Part shown: positions 44,145-46,600 of the stretch, in pieces | Position numbering within the stretch: position 1 is the first letter of the stretch | Layout: each line of letters begins with the position of its first letter | Source of the DNA: Scytonema sp. RU_4_4 | GTDB lineage: Bacteria; Cyanobacteriota; Cyanobacteriia; Cyanobacteriales; Nostocaceae | Assembly: GCA_012031965.1 (NCBI GenBank) | Contig: JAAUSC010000033.1 | Coordinates: 1-46,600, forward strand | Length of the DNA stretch: 46,600 nucleotides | Direction: 5' to 3' | The notes under the pieces: model-generated | The model's database searches: none | What the model was told of the DNA's origin: nothing | The model's input: the letters and a program-made list of their open reading frames with translations, nothing else | Position numbers and translations under genes: made by a program

Positions 44145-44336
44145 CATTCCTGATAGTGCGTTACAGCAAAAAAATTTATTTTCGCTATCTAGAGTCACCT
44201 TGTACCGTAACACAACGGCAATGAGCGCGAGAACTCAGAGCGGCGGCTTGGGCCGATCTGAAGTTCGGTGGGGAGGAACATCCACTTAGCGCGCTTTTCC
44301 TCCCCTACTTATTTGTTTATAAATAGCCTCTGATAA

Positions 44337-44358
44337 GCCAGGAACTTAAGTTCCTGGC
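44337..44358. repeat. 22-bp perfect palindrome GCCAGGAACTT/AAGTTCCTGGC
   Basis: A continuous palindrome without a loop, so it would form a cruciform or hairpin with the four central bases open. It sits 14 bp before the small frame at 44372. No T-run follows. Confidence 0.7.
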
Positions 44359-44371
44359 AGATTGAGGAGAA

Positions 44372-44479
44372 ATGAAAGAACCCTTATTTAAGCCCGAATT
44401 GATCTGTGGAAATATCCTCATGACTCAAGACAGGACGATAACTCTTGTGAGATTTACCTTTAGGTTTATTCACAGTTAA
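44372..44479 (+). CDS. Possible 35-residue small ORF
   Basis: ATG 44372 is preceded by GAGGAGAA with ideal spacing. The frame (MKEPLFKPEL..., ending RFIHS) has no recognised domain, signal or repeats. It would be convergent with the minus-strand GT4 gene at 44505. The only support is the ribosome binding site, so it may be chance or the decayed start of an older gene. Confidence 0.2.
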   Translation: MKEPLFKPELICGNILMTQDRTITLVRFTFRFIHS

Positions 44480-44504
44480 TCATTCTTAACGCTAGAACTC
44501 GATA

Positions 44505-45584
44505 TCACATTACACTGATTGCATTGTAGTTAGTTAATAATTCGCGGTACGTAGCCAGTGTTTCCTCATTGACCCGCGCAACACTAAACCGCTCTAAATT
44601 TAGTTTTGCTTGGCATTTCCACTGGTGTAATTCAGAAGGGTCATTGAGTAATTTCGCCAAAGCCTCTGCCAAGGCATGACTATTTTTAGGTGGTACCAGA
44701 AGACCAGCCTGTCGATTATCTAATGTTTCAGGAATACCGTCTACATCGCTGGCAACAATGGCGCATCCTGCTTCTCGCGCCTCTGTCAAAACTAAACCAA
44801 AAGATTCGCAGTATGAAGCAAGAACGAAGATATCACTCGCCAGCATATACCTTTGTGGCTCTGGCTGGAAGCCCTCAAAATGAATACGATTGGCAACAGA
44901 TGTACTTTGCGCCTTTGCTTCAAATATTGCGCGATCAGGACCATCTCCTACCACATACAGATGAGCATCAGGAAAATCAGTAGCAATTTCTACAAATGCA
45001 TCAATTAACTCACTAATGCCTTTGCGTTTATACATTCCTGCCACAGTAGTAATAGCAGGACGGTATAAGGGTAGGGGATGGTATTCTGTAATGTTGGGAT
45101 GGCGAGGACTACCTAATGTGCCGTTGGAGACGACTCGTAATTTGTGCTTAGGTATACCACGCCGTTCCATTGAATCGGCTACTGCACTGCTGACAGCAAT
45201 AACGCGATCAGCTAATCCCATTATTATTGCGCTTCGCTGAAACTCATTATGTACTGTGGACACTAAACCATACGATGACGTTCTAACAAGTGCAGCTAGC
45301 ACAACTCCTGTCATCATATGGGCATGGACGATATCTGGCTGAAACTCTTGTATGATACACCAATAACGCCATGCTGCTTTCGCAATATTGAGCGGTGTCC
45401 TCGACTGATTTAGTTGAAAGTGCTTGATACCATAACGTTCCAGTAATGTTTCATACTCTCCTCCAGCAGATGCTATGGCGACATCATAACCAAGTTTGGC
45501 TTGCAAACAGGCGAGGTCTACTGCAACATTAACGATTCCGTTGCCTATTTTTTGGATATGATTTGTAAGATGTAGTACATGCAT
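44505..45584 (-). CDS. Family 4 glycosyltransferase
   Basis: 359 residues, GT-B fold: MHVLHLTNHIQKIGNGIVNVAVDLACLQA, DIVHAHMMTGVVLAAL, AGMYKRKGISELIDAF, LYVVGDGPDRAIFE, IHFEGFQPEPQRYMLASDIFVLASYCESFGLVLTEAREAG with the E-x7-E motif intact. It is the functional-looking paralogue of 42858-43934. The start ATG at 45584 equals that of its paralogue. It probably adds a sugar to the envelope polysaccharide, judged only from location. Confidence 0.92.
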   Translation of the reverse strand: MHVLHLTNHIQKIGNGIVNVAVDLACLQAKLGYDVAIASAGGEYETLLERYGIKHFQLNQSRTPLNIAKAAWRYWCIIQEFQPDIVHAHMMTGVVLAALVRTSSYGLVSTVHNEFQRSAIIMGLADRVIAVSSAVADSMERRGIPKHKLRVVSNGTLGSPRHPNITEYHPLPLYRPAITTVAGMYKRKGISELIDAFVEIATDFPDAHLYVVGDGPDRAIFEAKAQSTSVANRIHFEGFQPEPQRYMLASDIFVLASYCESFGLVLTEAREAGCAIVASDVDGIPETLDNRQAGLLVPPKNSHALAEALAKLLNDPSELHQWKCQAKLNLERFSVARVNEETLATYRELLTNYNAISVM

Positions 45585-45785
45585 TTATGTAATCCCCACA
45601 TGAATCGTTCGTCACACATAGTTAATTTTATATCAGCACTACTAAGCACATACACACAAAAAAGTGACGCCAACCAAGTCAGCGTCCTTTAGGCTGTGAC
45701 GACCTCTATTGAACTGTGAAGCGCAAGAAGAAATGATTTTGGCATGTCCGGGATAGCTTAGGTTTGGAGCAATTAACACAGCTAG

Positions 45786-46076
45786 CTGTGTTTGAGTTTC
45801 AGCGCTGCACCATTTCTGAGTGTATCCGGAATGCGGGAAGCGATAAGCAAACTTTTGGAGTTAGCTCCTACCACTAAACTGATGTATTCATCTGATGCTC
45901 ACCAAATTTCTGAGGTGTATTATTTGGGAGCAAAATGGGGGCTTCAAATTTTGGGAGAAGTGTTAGATCAGGCAATCCGGGATTGTGATGCGACTGCGAA
46001 GGAAGCAATGGAGATAGCTCATGCTACATTACGCGAAAATGCCCTCTGTTTGTACAACCGACATCTCGCACTGTGA
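45786..46076 (+). pseudogene. Amidohydrolase C-terminal remnant
   Basis: The frame gives about 95 residues that match the end of a TIM-barrel amidohydrolase (the FluG-N/amidohydrolase-2 type): SVSGMREAISKLLELAPTTK, LMYSSDAHQISEVYYLGAKWG, then LTAKEA-like DATAKEAMEIAHATLRENA. The Asp in YSSDAH would be the metal ligand. An in-frame TAG lies at 45783 and there is no start codon or ribosome binding site, so about 250-300 N-terminal residues are missing. It is most likely a decayed gene end. Confidence 0.65.
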
Positions 46077-46251
46077 GCTTGTGTTCAGAGTGAAGAATGG
46101 CTAATTTTTTCATTCTTCAAAGTATTAATAACCTTCCTTACAAAGCCTAAAGAATTGTATTTGTTTGAAGACTGGCACTTTTCTCGATTCATAATTCATA
46201 TAGTAGATTCTGTTCGTATTGTTTACACACTGCACATTCGGAGGTGCTAAA

Positions 46252-46452
46252 ATGGTTCATACCTACGAAGTATTGGTGGATATTAAAGAATTTTTTGACC
46301 AAACGAACAATACCTGTCAAAACGGGACGACACGATACGAAATCGACGCAGAGTCAAAACAAAAAGCTGATAACATGGCACTTTACCAAGCTAGAAGTGA
46401 ACATCCAAAAGGTACTGAATATGACGTTAGGGTGACAAGGTTACTGAGATAA
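46252..46452 (+). CDS. Small conserved-looking hypothetical protein
   Basis: 66 residues from ATG 46252, six bases after a strong GGAGGTG site; the longer frame starting at 46219 would put this site inside the gene. The sequence is hydrophilic (VHTYEVLVDIKEFFDQ, TTRYEIDAESKQKADNMALYQAR, GTEYDVRVTRLLR), with no signal or membrane part, and has an alternating strand-helix-strand look. I do not recognise the family. A terminator-like hairpin follows at 46557. Confidence 0.7.
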   Translation: MVHTYEVLVDIKEFFDQTNNTCQNGTTRYEIDAESKQKADNMALYQARSEHPKGTEYDVRVTRLLR

Positions 46453-46556
46453 AGCTCTCACTGGATGGAATGGTAGAACTCATTTTCATCATTCTCATCA
46501 TTATTGATAATTTATTTGTTAATTTGGACAATGCAAAAGTGCTTTGTTGCACATAT

Positions 46557-46580
46557 ACACCGCGATTTATCTCGCGGTGT
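46557..46580 (+). terminator. Terminator-like hairpin ACACCGCGA / TCGCGGTGT
   Basis: Perfect 9-bp stem (46557-46565 and 46572-46580) with a 6-base loop, followed by GTTTAGTTTGGTTC. It lies about 105 bp after the small ORF at 46252-46452. Confidence 0.65.
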
Positions 46581-46600
46581 GTTTAGTTTGGTTCTTTTCG

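Larger units (their letters stand above)
43935..44504. other. Structured spacer between two paralogous GT4 genes
   Basis: 570 bp. It contains an 11-bp GTGCGTTGCGC/GCGCAACGCAC palindrome (44122-44144), a GGGGAGGAA (44270-44278) / TTCCTCCCC (44297-44305) stem, CAGA-x-CGGC pairing with GCCG-x-TCTG (about 44236-44260), and a 22-bp perfect palindrome at 44337-44358. The density of stems suggests a structured RNA or the remains of an IS200/IS605-type end. The small frame at 44372-44479 is listed separately. Confidence 0.5.

Noticed and set aside
1-46600. CRISPR array, tRNA or rRNA genes, intact transposase
   Set aside because: No regularly spaced repeats, no cloverleaf-like sequence and no transposase motif was noticed in any spacer.

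Overview
The window comes from a filamentous, heterocyst-forming cyanobacterium (order Nostocales, judged by content). The signs are many HIP1-type GCGATCGC octamers, dispersed palindromic and heptamer repeats typical of these genomes, cyanobacterial family proteins (DUF2358, PATAN/REC regulator), and clear homologues of HepC and HepA, which are needed for the heterocyst envelope polysaccharide (HEP) in Anabaena PCC 7120. No rRNA, tRNA, CRISPR array or intact transposase was seen.

Layout. 0-1.2 kb: the 3' end of an MFS transporter gene, then a coiled-coil protein gene overlapping an HNH nuclease gene. 1.4-9.8 kb: mostly minus-strand household genes (DUF6918, DUF2358 with a GHL10 glycoside hydrolase-like protein, a RNase III-like protein with a HEPN-like N-terminal domain, a glycine-zipper secreted protein, a YCII protein, pheT), plus a plus-strand secreted NTF2-like protein. 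10.1-11.5 kb: a PatA-type response regulator on the minus strand. 12.1-15.9 kb: a vWA / PP2C phosphatase / kinase-TPR triad of the TerY-P type, transcribed divergently from the regulator.

16.6-45.6 kb is a long exopolysaccharide island that matches the HEP island. Its left part makes and modifies an activated sugar: rfbF, an LhgO-type FAD oxidase, an SDR epimerase/dehydratase, a GT2, a 2OG-Fe dioxygenase-like protein, an rfbC-like 3,5-epimerase and a SAF-domain oxidoreductase. The middle holds a GT4, a Wzc-like chain-length/tyrosine kinase protein, hepC (initiating sugar-phosphate transferase) and hepA (ABC exporter). The right part holds six GT2 genes (two of them tandem duplicates), one GT4 and a Wzy/O-antigen-ligase-like membrane protein. 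It closes with two minus-strand paralogous GT4 genes. A decayed GT2 gene sits just after hepA. Together these genes would build a nucleotide sugar, start the repeat unit on a lipid carrier, extend it with about eleven glycosyltransferases, and polymerise and export it as an envelope layer.

The last kilobase holds an amidohydrolase remnant and a small conserved-looking ORF with a strong ribosome binding site. The most interesting signals are changed catalytic residues in otherwise well-preserved proteins (RNase III-like D-to-S, HepC DE-to-DN, one GT4 with an altered E-x7-E motif), the unusual enzyme set in the sugar module, and several short MITE-like inverted-repeat elements between genes.
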